Source: Buddleja alternifolia (Eukaryota; Streptophyta; Magnoliopsida; Lamiales; Scrophulariaceae). From it: 64,000 nt of DNA. Position numbers and translations under genes: made by a program. Positions 11,554 to 21,791 of this stretch are shown one piece after another; the stretch's first letter is position 1; every line of letters starts with the position of its first letter. The stretch is from the NCBI GenBank assembly GCA_019426215.1, contig CM033395.1, positions 13,878,569-13,942,568 of the forward strand, written 5' to 3'. A model generated the notes under the pieces. That model had not been told where the DNA came from, searched no databases, and saw only the letters and a program-made list of their open reading frames with translations.

Positions 11554-12374
11554 ACTATGTCTCCAAATGGGTGGAAGCCGTGGCCTTGCCTACTAATGAT
11601 GCTCGGGTTGTCACTCGTTTTCTGAAGAAGCATATTTTTACTCGATTTGGAACTCCCCGAGCCATCATTAGTGACGGGGGCACCCACTTCTGCAACAGGC
11701 AGTTTGAACTTTTATTGACCAAGTACGGGGTGAAGCATAAAATTTCGACCCCATACCACCCACAAACTAGTGGCCAAGTGGAGGTCTCGAATAGGGAGAT
11801 TAAGCGTATTTTAGAAAAAACTGTCAACGCATCAAGAAAGGATTGGTCCCTTAAATTGGATGATGCTCTTTGGGCTTATCGGACCGCCTATAAAACCCCA
11901 ATTGGCATGTCCCCGTATCGTCTTGTTTTTGGCAAAACATGTCACTTGCCCGTTGAACTCGAGCATCGTGCTTATTGGGCCATTAAGTTTCTAAATTTTG
12001 ACTCTCAAAGTGTAGGTACACAACGTTTGCTACAACTCAACGAGCTCGAAGAATGGCGTCATCTTGCCTATGAGAACGCAAAACTCTATAAGGAGCGGAC
12101 CAAAATGTGGCATGACAAACATATTCTCCCCCGGGAATTCCACAAGGGAGAGCGGGTGTTGCTATACAACTCTCGACTCCGACTCTTCCCCGGGAAGCTT
12201 AAGTCTCGATGGTCGGGCCCATTTTTGATTTCCCAGGTCTATCCATCCGGCGCCGTCGAGCTTACAACAGATAAAGGACATACTTTCTTGGTCAACGCTC
12301 AACGTCTAAAACCTTACTTAGGGATGGATGGACCAAGAGACAAAGAGTCCTTCATCCTCGCGGACCCTTCGTGA
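11521..12374 (+). pseudogene. E1 integrase core and C-terminus, after a frameshift
   Basis: The reading moves by one base around 11505-11525 and then runs open to TGA at 12372-12374. An ATG at 11487 lies in this frame but upstream of the break and is not the natural start. Visible are [16 protein letters not shown], the second catalytic Asp in [10 protein letters not shown], the Glu in [16 protein letters not shown], and a C-terminal domain ending [11 protein letters not shown]. Integrase would join element DNA to the host chromosome. A one-base loss separates this from the upstream frame. Since plant gypsy elements usually keep pol in one frame, inactivation is likelier than programmed frameshifting. 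Confidence 0.85.
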
Positions 12375-12416
12375 TTCTTCGCTTTCAGTCGAGCTAATGA
12401 CTCTAAACTAGCGCTT

Positions 12417-12434
12417 CTTGGGAGGCAACCCATG
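12417..12434 (+). promoter_or_regulatory. Conserved post-pol hairpin (E1)
   Basis: CTTGGG, loop AGGCAA, then CCCATG, 43 bases after the pol stop, inside a block starting near 12391 that is shared with E2. E2 has CTTGGG-AGGTAA-CCCAAG at 48656-48673. A role in RNA folding or translation is inference. Confidence 0.6.
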
Positions 12435-12579
12435 TTTTCTTTCCGTTTCCTTTTCTTTTTCCCTTATTATTCCGTTTGTTGCTTTATTTTCTAACCTTAC
12501 ATCTTTGTTAGTTTGTGTTTTAAGTGTTTTGTCTCTTCCCTTTTGAAACAGGAAATGAAATTCTTTACAAAACTATTCC

Positions 12580-12780
12580 GAAAGGGGCGCCCAAGCGCCG
12601 AGAAATCAGGCGCCTAGGCGCCCGATTCTGAAAGGGGCGCCCAAGCACCGAGAAATCAGGCGCCTAGGCGCCCGATTCTGAAAGGGGCGCCCAAGCGCCG
12701 AGAAATCAGGCGCCTAGGCGCCCGATTCTGAAAGGGGCGCCCAAGCGCCGAACAACGCCCGCCTAGGCGCGGGCATTACC
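12580..12780 (+). repeat. 50-bp tandem repeat built from GC palindromes
   Basis: Three full copies start at 12580, 12630 and 12680, and a diverged fourth starts at 12730. Each unit carries GGGGCGCCCAAGCGCCG and AGGCGCCTAGGCGCCCG. Copies 1 and 3 look identical; copy 2 has one change (AAGCACCG). More single palindromes follow to 12850. Confidence 0.92.
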
Positions 12781-13437
12781 ACCCAAAAGAATCCAGGTAC
12801 GCTGTGTCGCGCGCCTAGGCGCCCAAACACGCGCGCCTAGGCGCCCGATTCTGATTTAAACACATATGTGGGTCAAAACGGTCAAAATTCTCCCAAAATC
12901 TTCACAACTCCTCTCCCACGCGATTTCCGGCGACTCTCTCACCATTTCCGGCCATTTCCACCGTATTTCACCGCCACTTTCCATCAACATAATTCGTTGC
13001 ACAAGAGGCTCTTCTTTCACATCGACTCGGTGCGAAAATTTTGGGGATAAAAGGTGAGTTTTGGCTTTACCCTTCTTCCATTTCCGATTCATAGCCGACG
13101 AGTAGGTGCCTTGCGTTATATTTTGAGGATTAATTGAGGCATTGGCCGATTGTAGATTGAATTTTTTGTTGTTATTGCATTTGAGGGCTTTTATTGAATT
13201 TGTGGGTTGAAATTGAATTTGTGGGTTGTGTTGTTGTTGAAATTGGATGCTATGTTGTTGATTAAATTGTGGATTATTGCTTAAAGAATTGAGGAATCGG
13301 TTCAATCCGTGGATTGTTGCTAAAGTGTGGGTTGCTCTCTGATTTTGGTGTGTTGTTGGGCGTTGATTATTGTTGTATTTGGTTGGTTGCATTTGGGTTG
13401 ATTTGAGTAGTTGAGAAGTTGATAATTGTTGTTGCAA

Positions 13438-14745
13438 ATGACGAGAACTACCAACAGACCGTCAAAGGGTAAAAAAAAAGTGGGTGAGGGTTCCTCTAAT
13501 GAGCCCGAGACTCCCGATAATACCCGTTTTGAAAACCCCCAAGTCCAAATTATGTGTCAGAGTTTGAGCACCCCCCGCACCCTTATTAAGGAGCACTATT
13601 TAACCACCCGGGGACAGCCCTCTGTGCACGAATTGATACAGTTTCATCGCTTACAGTTTTTCTGTCAAAAGCCCGAGGCCATTCATCTTCCTTGGGTTCT
13701 GGAATTTTTCAGCTCCGGGGTTTATGATGAGATTGAGACACGAGGATGGCTGGGAACTACCCTTTTGGTCCGGGGCAAACATGTCAATTATGAGTTGAGA
13801 CAGATTAGGGAGAGCATAGGCACCCCGACCCCTCAGACATGCGAGTTCACCACTCTTTACAATGCAGGGCGCCTCCGAGTTAGCCTGTCGGATATTTTGC
13901 AGGTTATTGGCCGAGAGGGGTGGGAATGGGTACACGGAGAAGCTCATGTCCCCCGTAGGGCTCTATTACCCGAGGCTGCTTTCTGGCTCGACTTCATCCG
14001 ATTCAATTTAATGCCGAGTACCAATCGATCAGAGGCAAACAAGGAACGGGCCACCCTCATCTACGCTATTATGTCCAAGAAAGCTGTGGACTTTGCCCGG
14101 GTAATCCACAAGTCTTTGACGGACCACTTTAGGAAGTTGAAGAATGAGTTAGGGCCATTGATTAACAAAGAATTGGCTAAGCAAAAGGGAGAAGGTCCCA
14201 CTCGGAAGATTCCCATCATTCTCCCGTCACTGATCACAGCTTTATGCAAGGCGGCTAAGGTTCCCACATTTCCTTTGGAGCGTACTGAGCTTCCTGGTTC
14301 TTATCTCACCGTGGTAGATGACGACTCCCAGGCTCCTCCACCACCAGCTACTTCAAAGAGGCCTCGCCCGTCTTCATCCCAGTCTACTAGCTCCCCACAG
14401 TTTCCACCTATGGATGCCGCCGCCATTAGACAATTAAAGGATGAATTGAGGGAGGAGTTGCGAGATGAGATGAGGGTGGTCATGTCCGACACTTGTGCTT
14501 ATTTCCGTCAGCTTTTTGTAGAGCATGATGCGTTTGTCGGTTGGGGGCCGTTTGATTATTCTGCTCCTCCACCTTACCCGCACCACCCGCCTCAGCAGCC
14601 CGCAGATATGCACGAGTCAGGTGCTCTCGTTCCTGAAGGAGGTGATGATGAGGTTCATAATGATGAGGGTAGCCCGTTGATTGATTTGGATGATCTCGGC
14701 GGAGAGGATGAGGATTACATTGACCGTTTTGGCACCACCGATTAG
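13438..14745 (+). CDS. E1 env-position ORF, Athila-type plant transposon protein
   Basis: An intact 435-residue frame from ATG 13438 (MTRTTNRPSKGKKKV). It lies about 1 kb after pol, where Athila/Calypso elements carry a so-called env-like ORF. Residues about 30-290 resemble the putative plant transposon protein domain of Athila ORFs (LPWVLEFFSSGVYDEIETRG, then LLPEAAFWLDFIRFNLMPS). A Pro/Ser-rich stretch, a charged helical segment (IRQLKDELREELRDEMR) and an acidic tail follow. I see no signal peptide or membrane helix, so envelope function is not supported. The start is basic and lysine-rich. The frame shows no stops although pol is broken. Function is unknown. Confidence 0.8.
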   Translation: MTRTTNRPSKGKKKVGEGSSNEPETPDNTRFENPQVQIMCQSLSTPRTLIKEHYLTTRGQPSVHELIQFHRLQFFCQKPEAIHLPWVLEFFSSGVYDEIETRGWLGTTLLVRGKHVNYELRQIRESIGTPTPQTCEFTTLYNAGRLRVSLSDILQVIGREGWEWVHGEAHVPRRALLPEAAFWLDFIRFNLMPSTNRSEANKERATLIYAIMSKKAVDFARVIHKSLTDHFRKLKNELGPLINKELAKQKGEGPTRKIPIILPSLITALCKAAKVPTFPLERTELPGSYLTVVDDDSQAPPPPATSKRPRPSSSQSTSSPQFPPMDAAAIRQLKDELREELRDEMRVVMSDTCAYFRQLFVEHDAFVGWGPFDYSAPPPYPHHPPQQPADMHESGALVPEGGDDEVHNDEGSPLIDLDDLGGEDEDYIDRFGTTD

Positions 14746-16180
14746 GCTTATCTTGTTTTATTTCCATGCCTGTTTCTTTTTGTTTTTGGATATCTTTTGT
14801 TGGGATGTTGGATATTTTATGTTTTATGTTTGGATGCTTGATGTTTTCTTTCCATGCATGTTTCTCATTTTTTTATTTGTCTCGTTTTGTTTTATTCTAT
14901 TCTATCCAATGTTTGATGCTCTGTATGGCTAGCATTTGTTTACCTATGTAGTGATCGACACAGTGATTGCCATCCGTGGACTTGATTGCCTTAAGTGGAC
15001 TCGGGTTTGCTTTTCAGCTTCCCTATGGTGACGTGTACTTTGCCTTCTCTTTTTCAAACATTGGGGACAATGTTCATGATAAGTGTGGGGGGGTATACAT
15101 CATCCATTATAGTCATGTTGATTCATGTTTTACATATTTTCGGTCCAAGTTTGGGGGGTGCTGTACCTCTACATGTGAAATGTGTGCAATTTTAATTTTT
15201 TTTGGATAGAATTTCAACCCTTCACTTGAGGCATTGAGTATGGTTAATTTGAATACATGGTATGTTTTCTCTATCAATTTGGTTTTTAATGGCTATACAC
15301 ATCGTTCCTTGCTTATGGGATCCTAACTAGACTAGATTAACCTCAAGATGATTCACATATGCACCTAAATCGAAGGTAGAGGAGTTGAGTGGGCAATCAT
15401 TTTGAAACACTTAAAGGCTTGATCCCGGAAATATCAACTTAGAATTTTCACATGTGTTATGAGTTGAGAACGTTAACTTTGTGTGCTTAATAATAATAAA
15501 AAGAGGTTGAACATTGGTATGACTGAAAAAGTCAGGCTTAATAGATACTGGGGGCGAAGAGCACCATGCCTAGAATACTGTACTATTTTGCTAATTTGAG
15601 CTAAGCTCAAGCCAATGCAAGTGTTAAGTGAATAAGGACCTAGTTTGATTTTGTGGCCTTTGACACTCGAGCGATTAAGCCCTTAGGAATGTCTCCACAT
15701 TTGATACCCTAAAGCCATCTGGTTTAGGAGTTATTGGCCTAAAACTCGTTACACGGGTGTCATAGAAAGCCTAAGAGGATCAAACATTGCACACGGTCTA
15801 GCCTCTAATGTTTCGAGTTGAAAGTGCATAAGATAAATCCGAAAGTGGAATGAAGTGATGAATTTTTAAGTGGCTATGAAGTTGTATTCAATTCTCGTAC
15901 CATGTGAATAATCAAAAGTTGATAAATATGGGGTTAATGTTTGAAAAGTGGTAAGAATGCCACTTTACTATAATACTTGAGATTTATTACACTACACCCT
16001 TAGGATGATCTTTTCAATGTTAAGGCGTAACATGAGCAAATGTGTGATGTGTATATATTTGTAATATGAGCTTAAACAGATGAATTCATACCATTGTGTG
16101 CTATTAATCATTGTAATTTACGTTGAGTGATCGTGGTTGAAAATCTTTCGATTTTGTGGGTATATCATATGCAAACCCTC
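14746..16180 (+). other. E1 3' non-coding region
   Basis: About 1.4 kb after the env-position ORF without a supported gene. It contains the internal polypurine tract at 15081-15093, and E2 has the same order of parts. Short ORFs at 14681-15209 are hydrophobic runs over T-rich sequence. Confidence 0.65.
15081..15093 (+). promoter_or_regulatory. Internal polypurine-tract-like site (E1)
   Basis: AAGTGTGGGGGGG, almost the same as the 3' polypurine tract, but about 1.28 kb before the 3' LTR and preceded by TTGGGGACAATG. E2 has an identical 13-mer at 48972-48984. It could be a second plus-strand start; that role is inferred from similarity. Confidence 0.6.
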
Positions 16181-16271
16181 ACGAGACTATAACTCGTCCT
16201 TTGAGGTGACTCAAAGGTTCAAAGGCTTGTTGCATTCGCTAAATGCAACCGTTTACTCCACGAAAGTGAGT
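16181..16271 (+). ncRNA. Conserved cluster of hairpins before the E1 3' LTR
   Basis: Four stems in a row: ACGAG/CTCGT (16181-16197); CCTTTGAG-GTGA-CTCAAAGG (16198-16217), an 8-bp stem with a GNRA-type loop; TTGCATT-CGCTA-AATGCAA (16230-16248); and an ACTC(C)AC-GAAA-GTGAGT stem with a bulge and a GNRA loop (16255-16271). E2 keeps the block at about 50093-50178. There loop 2 changes to GTAA, still GNRA, and stem 3 swaps a T-A pair for C-G. A structural role in the element RNA (packaging, dimer formation or reverse transcription) is inference. Confidence 0.65.
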
Positions 16272-16331
16272 TAGGTAGTTTTCTTTTTGTTTCTCTCTTT
16301 GATTGATGTGTTTCCTTATCTTAGAACTCTT

Positions 16332-16351
16332 ATTGCTCGAGGACGAGCAAT
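16332..16351 (+). promoter_or_regulatory. Hairpin next to the E1 polypurine tract
   Basis: ATTGCTCG-AGGA-CGAGCAAT, an 8-bp stem ending a few bases before the polypurine tract. E2 has a perfect 9-bp stem version at 50248-50267. Confidence 0.65.
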
Positions 16352-16355
16352 TGAT

Positions 16356-16369
16356 AAGTGTGGGGGTGT
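16356..16369 (+). promoter_or_regulatory. 3' polypurine tract of E1
   Basis: AAGTGTGGGGGTGT ends directly at the TG of the 3' LTR. It is where plus-strand DNA synthesis would start. Confidence 0.8.
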
Positions 16370-18078
16370 TGATAAGCCCCTTTGCGTTTATGTTTTAGGT
16401 TCATTTATCGCTTAATTCTTGCTACATGTGCGTTTAATTCGTGCATTAAGTGATTTCAGGTCTTAAATGGATACAATCGAAGAACGGGATGAAAAACGAC
16501 GTATAAAACAAGTTCAGGCCAATTTGCTTCTGTTGTCCACGCCCAGGCGCCAGTATTACCACGCCTAGGCGCCGGAAAAGATGCAAATAACGTCAACATT
16601 CTGCTTTCCGCGCCTAGGCGCCGTTCTGTCCACGCCTGGGCGCCGTATCTGCACCAGTTTCCACGTTCGAGCGATATTTTCGTATTTTTAGAGACCGAAT
16701 TGGATGAAGTTTCCTTCTACAAAGTTGTAGAACTATGTGTTAGCTTCAAATGAGGACTTGAATCATCCAAATCGGAGTTTTTTGGAGAGAGTTATAAAGG
16801 AAATACAATTACTGCGCCAGACAGAGGCAAATACTCCCAACATTCTGATTTGGGCGCCCGAGCGCCATAATTCCCGCGCCTAGGCGTGGCCACATCCGAG
16901 ATTTGATTCCTTTCAGCCAAAAGATCATCATTTGATGGGGGAATGGAACATTTAAAGCCAAGAGGTCATCACATGTATGGGAGGGATGTCATAAGTATGT
17001 TTCCTACTAGATCTACTTTAGGGAATTTTATACTACTCACTTTAGGAGTAGTGGAGGACACACTAGGGGGGACATACACATGAGGAGCTGATTGGTAGTG
17101 GTCTTCTTAAGGATATCTTCTTCACACTTGACCTATCACATCTTGGAGGAGGAGGAGCCGATCCATCACTTTTCACTCATCATCATTCATCACCATTTTC
17201 TTCATCACTTTTGGAGGGGAACAAAGAGAGAGGAGCAAAGGATTGAAGATCAAGAGCAAAGATCCATCATCAATCAATTGAGGGAGTTTTAATTATTTGC
17301 ATTTACATGTTTATTTCCATGAGTATGTATATGTTTGTATTAGATTTTCTTAAGGCTTTGATGAGAGGCTAATATTGTAGAACTAAGGCCATGTGAAGGC
17401 CAAATTTATGAATCAATATATGTGAAGTTGCTCTTTGTATTAATTCTCCTATTGCTTTGTGTGTTAATTCTATACTTTTATTCCAATCATGTGTTTGATC
17501 ACCATATGCTTGCTATCTTGTCTAATCTAGTTGTTCGAGAGAAAATAGATTAGGGTGCAAGAGAATTAACACATCATCCGAAACAAATGAGGGATTGCCC
17601 TAGAAATAGGTAAAGATTCCCGGGTGTTGTTAGCTGGATTTGTTCGGGGAAGCTCTAGAACGTTAATGCGTGATTTTTGATTAGATTCTCGGATAGACAT
17701 ATTTAGAGAACCGTCAATTAATCATAGGATTATTATGTGCCGAGACATCGGGTAATAATTAATTTAGGAGTTTCCACCAAAGCAATAGGAGTCTAATAAT
17801 TCGAAGAGTAGCTCATATATATTGACGAGTAGATTCGGTTGTAGCATGTGCCTTAGTCATTTTATCATACGTGAGATTAAATCTATAGTACGTTTCTCTT
17901 TGGTTCTTCGTTTGTTTAATCTTTTTCTTGCACTTTACTTTAATTGTCTTATCTTTTATCGAAAATCATTAACTAGAATTCAAGTCCTTGTGGTTCGACA
18001 ACCCGGACTTTTTGTCCACTTATTACTACACACGTCTAGTGCACTTGCTATCATAGCACGTTAGCTTTTAGCGTGTCA
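16370..18078 (+). repeat. 3' LTR of E1
   Basis: 1709 bp, collinear with the 5' LTR except for a 23-bp deletion right after the first TGATAAG and about 11 substitutions. The deletion lies between short AAG-containing matches, as in slippage or microhomology repair. TATAAAA is at 16502-16508. Confidence 0.92.
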
Positions 18079-18083
18079 CCGTG

Positions 18084-18707
18084 GCACCAAAATCTCATAT
18101 GAATATTGAGTTTATTTGGAAAAGTACTAGACGAGTACTTGTAGTTATGATTGTACGTGTCATTATGTTTTGGAATATATAAGATGAAATTAGATGCTTT
18201 ATATGACAGTAACCAAGTCATGTAAGACTTATTGTGGGTCTTTCTACTCAATTATAAAAGATCAATAAATTTGTAATAAATAGAAAGGAATGTCCACTAT
18301 ATTTTTTGATATCTTGGTAAACCGTATGGTCTATGATTTCATTTGTGAATGAGAAATCATACTATTGATATGTGAGTGTAGCAAAAGAGCAATACATCCG
18401 TAAAATTGAACCAAAATTGGGATTGTTGACTCTAGTATTTGATAATAAGTATATCCTAAATAAATAAATGGGTTGCATTTCAGAGTGATACAAAATACTA
18501 TTAGAGGTTAAAGTCAGCAAACAATGTCTTCTCTTATGAGAAGTAAGTTCAAGTTTGTTCAGTCTCTTCCTAATAGTGGAAGCATCTAAAAGTCAAGATC
18601 AGTTACTTGATTGTGAAAAGACTTTTATAGGCGATGATAGTCACTCTGTGTTTTCTAAATAAGAGGCTTGTTGCTTCTATGTTAGTGGCTTGGGACTTTG
18701 TGTCTGA
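18084..18707. other. Unassigned sequence between E1 and solo LTR D
   Basis: Continuation of the 3521-4968 sequence beyond E1. No supported gene. It ends with the left TCTGA duplication of solo LTR D (18703-18707). Confidence 0.5.
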
Positions 18708-20014
18708 TGACACACAAAATCCTAGCAAGTGTACTAGGTCGTGCAAGTAATATAGTGGATGTAAGTCCGGATTATCGTACCCTAGAGACAATTGTATTTA
18801 AGTACTGAAATTACTGTGTTATCTAATTCTAAGTTAAATCAAGAGATAAAGATATGAATTATGAATTAAAATACTAAATAACAATTACCAACTAATGAGA
18901 GAAATCAACTTTGAATTAAATCAATGAGAAAAGTGATTAAGGCACATGATTCAACCAATTATTCAATTTGACTATGATTCTATCTTACCGGATTATTAGA
19001 TTGATTAGGTTAAGGCGAAATTCCCTAAATTACTTACTATCCAATCTCTTGGTATAGCAATTTTATTTTTATTAATGATTTTTATATCTCTATATGAAAT
19101 TCAAATTAATGAAAACGCATTACAAAGATTCATGGAATTTCCCATTTTCACGGAAAGCACACACAAGGAAATCGAATCTATCTCTAGTCAATTTTACGTT
19201 GTGGTGTTTAATACCTAGATGCATCCCTAGTTTATCTCCTCCCGGTCTCAAAACTAAGCACAAATTCATACAATTGGCAGCTAAGCAATCATAAGCATTA
19301 AGAACAAATATTAAACACATAACCCAAAATAAATTTAATCCGGAAAAATAATACTCATAAATCAAACATAGTGATTGGATTTCACATGGCTTCAATCAAA
19401 TGAAAATTAAGTCATAATCGTAAAATAAAAGAGATAATTCATCTTGAAAGACATGTTCAATGAAAACAAATCTAAAAGCATGAAATTAAAACTCCCTAAT
19501 AACGTTTCTTGATAGATCTTGCTTGAATTCTCCGTCTTCATAGACAAAGATGGAGTATCCTCGCGTTCTTCTTCTTCCCCAAACTTCTCTCAACCCTCTT
19601 GGTGTGTTTCAAAGTGTCAAAACTCGAAAAAGTGGGCAAAAGATCCGAATTTTGACCTAATAGCGCGTATTTATAGATGCTGAAATCGGCCCTTAGCCGC
19701 GGCTAAAACGACGGTAGCCACGGCTAAAATCTGCTGTTCACATTTTTTTGCCTATTTTAGCCTTGGTAACTTCATGTCTTCAAAGTACAAAGGTTCCTTC
19801 ATGATCACCATGGCTAAGGGTCTTCATAGCTGTGGCTAGAGGAGTATTTTGAAAACTTCTTTGATCTTTTCATTCATTTTTTCTCAAATTCTCAAATAAC
19901 CTATAAAAACAAACCAATCACAAAATCAAAGCATATGTGGCATAAATACACTCAAGAACTCATCAAAATACAAGAAAAGAGACGCTTAAAAAGGTGTAAA
20001 ATACGAGCTTATCA
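18708..20014 (-). repeat. Solo LTR of a related gypsy family (D)
   Basis: 1307 bp. The minus strand begins TGATAAGCTCGTATTTTAC and ends TTTTGTGTGTCA, matching the style of the E1 and E2 LTR ends. Perfect 5-bp duplications TCTGA flank it (18703-18707, 20015-20019), so it is a solo LTR left by recombination between two LTRs. Its outer portion shares with E1 a tract for a conserved boundary (CTAGCAAGTGTACTAGG here). It has TATAAATA on the minus strand at 19675-19668, and just upstream of that a perfect palindrome TTAGCCGCGGCTAA at 19693-19706 with weaker copies to about 19840. Confidence 0.88.
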
Positions 20015-21057
20015 TCTGATCTATTTTAAAGAGAGTTTGAGATTATTACTGTAAATGAGATTATAACAAAGAGAAAGTTAAGAAAGAGATATTGGATGGA
20101 TTTAAGAACAAACTTAACCCCTGAAATGGATAGAAGTGGTATAAGGTTAAAAGTGCTACATTTGTCATATGGCTGGTCAATTTTACTCATGTATGCAATG
20201 AGTTGGAAATATAACACTTTAAGACGCTTATATATGCTTGTTTAGACATTAAGCACTAGGTTACTAAATCTTGTCCTTTGTGGATTTAGGTTTATGATTA
20301 CGTGAAATCGAGAAGCATTTGAAATTCTATAAGATCATCAGACTTGATCTTTTGAGTTGTTCTTCTAAAGGTCGTATTGTTCGCTTGCTTATATTTGAGT
20401 ATTTGACTTGGTTAGTATCTAAAGAACAAATATGTAAAGTGGTGCTAGATTTTTTGTAATGGTTTGAGGGTGAATTGTGACCAAAGTATATTGATTATTC
20501 AGTCATAATCAATATGTGTTCATTGACTAATGTGAACATCTTTCCATGTATTATTTTTGCATGTTTGGTTAATTCACAATGAACAATGACACCAAGCTAG
20601 TAAGAAAAACTCTGAATATATCTTTCGAAGTTGATTGTCAACTTGTGGTAAATACATGTGACTCTTCAGATGTTAGTGAGTTGATCTTTCATTGTAGTTA
20701 ATTCTATTAGACTTCTGTGACTTAATCAATGTGAAGGTTGAGAAATAAACCTCATATTCCATTATTTTTTCATATACATTGGTCTTAGTTGTTCGGTAAC
20801 TCATAATCTGAAACGACCTTGAGTATTTCTTGAAGATTATGGAGATAACCAAATTAGTTAACTTTTCAAACAAGTTTAAATAATTGAATAAAAAAGACAG
20901 TGTTATGTGTCTAGAAGATCTACGAATGATCTAAATGTTACGTGTTCTAAGCGAACATGATGAGATGAGAAATTAGTAAACCACAGAATGTTCGGAGAAT
21001 AATTTTTGGGATAAAAATCTTAAAATTTCTAAACATTTGCTTAGGATTAAGGATTTG

Positions 21058-21290
21058 GATAATGGCTACGTGCCTTATGGATCAATTAAGAGAATTGTGT
21101 TCCCGATTTTGAGTGAGGACGAATTTATCAAAGTGATCAAACTAAAAGTTGAACCATAATTGTATGATCTTTGCTTAAGTTTATTTATTCAGATAGTGGC
21201 TATGTGCCTTAATGATTACTTAAAAGAAGTGTGTTCCCAAATTTGAGTGTTAGGAAATTATAATAGTGATCAAGTTGAAAGTTGAATCAA
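21058..21290 (+). repeat. Diverged tandem pair, about 120-130 bp units
   Basis: Both units carry GGCTAYGTGCCTTA, then GTGTTCCC-ATTTTGAG, then GTGATCAA and AAAGTTGAA. The copies differ at many sites, so the duplication is old. Confidence 0.6.
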
Positions 21291-21752
21291 AATTTTTTGT
21301 GCAACCACAAATTATTCTACGAAAGATTATATAGAGTCCAATAGAGTAAGAATTGGTCTTGTCTTATTGAAAAAATTGAATTAATGCAACGAAAGAGTAT
21401 TTATAGAACTTACAAAGTCTGTAAACATGTTTGGCACCAATAGCTCATGTCAATTGTTGAGGAGGGGATAGTTGCCTGTACGACAGCAATTGTCCTTGTA
21501 GTAATGTCGCAACCAAAATGTGTCCTTTCGACTTTCACATGTTTTAAAGATTTGAGTTGCATAGTTTCTATTAGCTAGAGTGTTATTAACATACTGTATA
21601 TAGTGTATCGTATGCAATCAAACCAAGTTTGAATTCTGGTTCAACATTAGACGAGAAGATATTGAGAACTCTGTGTTCTCAAAAACTACAAAAATGTTGG
21701 TTTTTAGATTTTGAGGTATAAGACTCACCAAGTGGAAAATGAGTTATATATA

Positions 21753-21757
<5 letters not shown>

Positions 21758-21789
<32 letters not shown>
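21758..21789. repeat. TA microsatellite
   Basis: Uninterrupted TA run of about 16 units. Confidence 0.9.

Positions 21790-21791
<2 letters not shown>

Larger units (their letters stand above)
12375..13437 (+). other. E1 spacer between integrase and env-position ORF
   Basis: Non-coding. It holds a conserved hairpin at 12417-12434, a 50-bp tandem repeat at 12580-12780, more GC palindromes to 12850, and a T/G-rich run (13140-13430). No splice acceptor could be named with confidence. Confidence 0.7.
4969..18078 (+). mobile_element. Athila-like Ty3/gypsy retrotransposon E1, nearly complete
   Basis: A 13,110-bp element with TGATAAG...GTGTCA LTRs, flanked by perfect 5-bp duplications CCGTG (4964-4968 and 18079-18083). 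Order: LTR, tRNA-Asp primer site, gag, protease, reverse transcriptase, RNase H, integrase, long spacer, env-position ORF, internal polypurine tract, structured non-coding block, 3' polypurine tract, LTR. The tRNA-Asp site and the extra downstream ORF are typical of the Athila/Calypso group. By eye the LTRs differ at about 11 of 1709 aligned sites plus one 23-bp deletion, indicating a recent insertion. One in-frame stop in gag and one frameshift in integrase are the only coding breaks seen. Confidence 0.92.

Noticed and set aside
14681..15209. Hydrophobic ORFs after the env-position ORF, possible envelope membrane segment
   Set aside because: Several overlapping frames are all hydrophobic because the DNA is T-rich; none continues the 13438-14745 frame.
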